Assembly: GCA_030599515.1 (NCBI GenBank)
Contig: JAUVNV010000106.1
Coordinates: 1 to 8,410 of the forward strand
DNA from: Acidimicrobiia bacterium
Lineage (GTDB): Bacteria; Actinomycetota; Acidimicrobiia; Spongiisociales; UBA5794
Direction: 5' to 3'
DNA: 8,410 bases
Numbering within the stretch: position 1 is the stretch's first letter; every line of letters begins with the position of its first letter. The notes under the pieces were generated by a model. The model did no database searches and was not told the DNA's origin. It was given only the letters and a program-made list of their open reading frames with translations. Below, in pieces: positions 7,446 to 8,410 of this stretch. Both the position numbers and the translations under genes were made by a program.

Positions 7446-7568
7446 CTAGATCACCACGCACCGGTCCGAGTCGTGGGAGACCGCCATCACGCCGAAGCCA
7501 CTGCCGGTCGTCGCGAGCAAGTACTCGACGTCCCCCGGCTCGGTCTCGGTAAGCGTTGCGTAGACCAC
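7446..7568 (-). other. Small coding-like frame, possible gene remnant
   Basis: A minus-strand frame from a GTG at 7568 to the TAG at 7446-7448 would encode 40 residues, from VVYATLTETEPG to SDRCVVI. Third positions are strongly G/C-biased, like the real genes around it, and the residue mix (Val/Thr/Gly strands, few Arg) is unlike the Arg-rich shadow frames. The frame stays open upstream into the hibernation factor, but there it becomes Arg/Ser-rich and loses coding character. No Shine-Dalgarno sequence is properly spaced from the GTG; a GAGGAG lies about 20 bases before it. The ending (a strand, then S-H-D-S-D-R-C-V-V-I) faintly recalls the C-terminus of a type IV pilin-like protein, but this is too weak to name it. 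It could be a tiny gene following the hibernation factor or the 3' stump of a lost one. Confidence 0.3.
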
Positions 7569-7623
7569 ATCCGGATTGTCCGGTGTCTCGCATCTCCTCG
7601 ATCGGTCGCATCGGTCACGGATC

Positions 7624-7941
7624 TCACCTACGCCTGCGGTCGCGCTCGGAGAGCGCCTTGCCATGCGCCTTCTTGATCTGCGACTCGAGCTTCGAGCGGG
7701 TTTTGTCAACAGCGGTGACCGGCTTCCAATCAACATCCGACGCCTCGAACTTGTCGCCGCCTCCCCACACCTGGGCACTGACCCTGGTCTCCTCGTTCGA
7801 ACCGCCCTCCCACGCCACGGTCACATGCCCCCCATCGAGCGTGTCCATGAACTCGTCAAGGCCGCCGATCCGACCCTGGATGCGCGCTTTCAAATCATCA
7901 CTCAGGTCATAGTCCTCGACATCGAGTTCTAGCTTGATCAC
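7624..7941 (-). CDS. Short ribosome hibernation factor, HPF/RaiA family
   Basis: This 105-residue protein fits the HPF/RaiA (YfiA) fold, which binds the 30S decoding region and inactivates ribosomes in stationary phase or stress. The predicted order matches beta-alpha-beta-beta-beta-alpha: strand 2-9 (IKLELDVE), helix 13-32 (LSDDLKARIQ and on), strand 39-45, strand 51-59 (ETRVSAQVW), strand 63-70, and helix 73-95 (VDKTRSKLESQIKK), which corresponds to the D-x-x-x-x-K-L-E-x-Q-x-K signature of the family. The C-terminus is a basic tail (DRRRR). It is the short form: the C-terminal dimerisation domain of long HPF, the usual form in actinobacteria, is missing, and the frame ends in a clean TGA. 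The start is taken as the GTG at 7941, which has a strong ribosome-binding site; an ATG at 7986 would add 15 polar residues and no site. It is divergent from the glycosidase gene. The sequence is divergent from textbook members, so function is inferred. Confidence 0.72.
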   Translation of the reverse strand: MIKLELDVEDYDLSDDLKARIQGRIGGLDEFMDTLDGGHVTVAWEGGSNEETRVSAQVWGGGDKFEASDVDWKPVTAVDKTRSKLESQIKKAHGKALSERDRRRR

Positions 7942-7946
7942 TGCGT

Positions 7947-7952
7947 CTCCTT
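7947..7952 (-). promoter_or_regulatory. Ribosome-binding site deciding the GTG start of the hibernation factor
   Basis: On the minus strand AAGGAG lies five bases before the GTG at 7941. This near-consensus site falls inside the longer frame that begins with ATG at 7986, and so argues for the GTG start. The family's first beta strand also begins right after this GTG. Confidence 0.75.
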
Positions 7953-8130
7953 GATCGATCGATCCTGCTTCGTCGGTCCCCGACACGCCGGTTCCGTTGG
8001 ACGGTCGAAGTCGTGTACTCCCCCTGTGTCCGGCCGGACCCGGGTCTCTGCAACCCTAGACCAACCCGAGCCACCGGGGAATGCTCCCTGCGAGGACGCC
8101 TCGTCCTGGGCATCCTGCAGATCCTTCTCA

Positions 8131-8209
8131 GAGTCCTCGGTTCACTTGACACAAAGAGGCTTCGATATGGGCGGGGGCTACGTGGTGGGTGTCTACTCTC
8201 TGAGGACTC
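8131..8209 (+). repeat. Spaced inverted repeat in the glycosidase leader
   Basis: GAGTCCTCGG (8131-8140) can pair with CTGAGGACTC (8200-8209) over ten positions with one G-U pair. The right arm ends five bases before the ribosome-binding site AAGAGG at 8214-8219. The arms are 59 bases apart. If the left arm lies in the transcript, a long-range stem could form directly upstream of the start site. This is a candidate only; ten-base pairing at this distance can arise by chance. Confidence 0.3.
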
Positions 8210-8224
8210 GGCGAAGAGGTGAAA

Positions 8225-8410
8225 ATGACTGAACGAGAACAGCTCCTTCGTGATGCGCACGCGGTGTTCCTTCCCGCCATCGACGAGGCGTCGATCCCGG
8301 GCCACATCTCTGACCATCTCGCTGCCGGGGGCACGTCGGTACTCATCGGTGAGTCTCGGGAGGAGTATGTCGCCCGGGAGATGTCGGCTGAGCGGCGACT
8401 GGCCGAGACC
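8225..8410 (+). CDS. Probable glycoside hydrolase family 3 protein, N-terminal part (3' end outside window)
   Basis: Only the first 62 codons are present. The ATG at 8225 has AAGAGG five bases upstream, so the start is well supported. The sequence LLRDAHAVFLPAID at 8-21, then IPGHISDHLAAGGTSVLIG and an EEYVAREMSAERRLAET segment, resembles the opening of actinobacterial family 3 beta-N-acetylhexosaminidases or beta-glucosidases, where a LLPGF...LP...L..G...V.LFG pattern forms the first strand and helix of the TIM barrel. The catalytic KH(F/I)PG-like and nucleophile motifs would lie beyond the window, so activity cannot be judged. There is no signal peptide in the visible part, which suggests a cytoplasmic enzyme, as for NagZ-like cell-wall recycling glycosidases. 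Another barrel hydrolase cannot be excluded. Confidence 0.5.
   Translation, partial: MTEREQLLRDAHAVFLPAIDEASIPGHISDHLAAGGTSVLIGESREEYVAREMSAERRLAET

Larger units (their letters stand above)
7239..7623. other. Gap of 385 bases with no convincing intact gene
   Basis: Between the stop of the deacetylase remnant and the stop of the hibernation factor there is no intact gene I can support. The left part (7239-7440) has short open frames on both strands with no recognisable motif. It contains an eight-base-pair hairpin and two copies of GCCGGGAG near 7258-7286. The right part (7446-7568) has a coding-like minus-strand frame described separately. Together with the adjacent pseudogene it looks like a decaying stretch. 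Confidence 0.5.
7942..8224. promoter_or_regulatory. Divergent intergenic region between hibernation factor and glycosidase
   Basis: These 283 bases must carry the promoters of both divergent genes. For the hibernation factor, TAGGGT on the minus strand (8053-8058) fits an actinobacterial TAnnnT -10 box, but no good -35 box is paired with it. For the glycosidase, TTGACA at 8146-8151 is a perfect -35 hexamer, but no -10 hexamer lies 16-18 bases downstream. Other structure is a small hairpin (AGGACG/CGTCCT, 8093-8107) and the spaced inverted repeat described separately. Frames open across the region have no coding character. No tRNA-like fold was found. Confidence 0.45.

Noticed and set aside
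6474..7623. A mobile element as the cause of the non-coding stretch
   Set aside because: No transposase or integrase motif, no terminal inverted repeats bounding the stretch and no target-site duplication are visible; the palindrome alone is not enough.
8041..8110. A tRNA-like or riboswitch-like fold upstream of the glycosidase
   Set aside because: Only short local stems occur; there is no T-arm, cloverleaf spacing or recognisable aptamer core.
7951..8232. A 93-codon plus-strand frame in the divergent intergenic region
   Set aside because: It has no ribosome-binding site, no coding bias and no recognisable motif, and it overlaps the well-supported glycosidase start.

Overview
The window is GC-rich and densely coded, with G/C-biased third positions. 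Its proteins carry Thr/Pro-rich extracytoplasmic linkers and a classical lipobox. Together these suggest an actinobacterium, perhaps of the Acidimicrobiia type; that assignment is inference, because no RNA gene or marker protein is present to fix the taxonomy.

Layout. Positions 1-1500 (+) hold most of a membrane-anchored PQQ-like beta-propeller protein whose start lies before the window. It converges, across a 49-base gap, on a two-gene minus-strand unit: a discoidin-domain lipoprotein (2776-3618) followed 29 bases later by an alpha/beta hydrolase (1550-2746). Upstream of these on the same strand is a large Pat-type protein (3792-6473), an NDP-forming acyl-CoA synthetase fused to a GNAT acetyltransferase, probably involved in lysine acetylation or acyl-CoA metabolism.

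From about 6474 to 7623 no intact gene is convincing. The stretch holds a 54-base nested palindrome (6577-6630), the decayed remains of a polysaccharide deacetylase (6631-7238: a frameshift, two lost metal ligands and a missing internal segment), a small hairpin, and a roughly 40-codon coding-like remnant on the minus strand. A short ribosome hibernation factor of the HPF/RaiA type follows on the minus strand (7624-7941). It is divergent from the beginning of what looks like a family 3 glycoside hydrolase (8225 to the window end).

The genes do not form one obvious pathway. The envelope theme (propeller, lipoprotein, lipase-like hydrolase, dead deacetylase, glycosidase) sits beside two stress or metabolism regulators (Pat and HPF). 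I see no mobile element, CRISPR array, tRNA or rRNA, and no clear sign of a new multi-gene system. The best leads are the palindrome upstream of the Pat gene, the decaying deacetylase, and the retained catalytic histidines in the synthetase part of the Pat-like protein.
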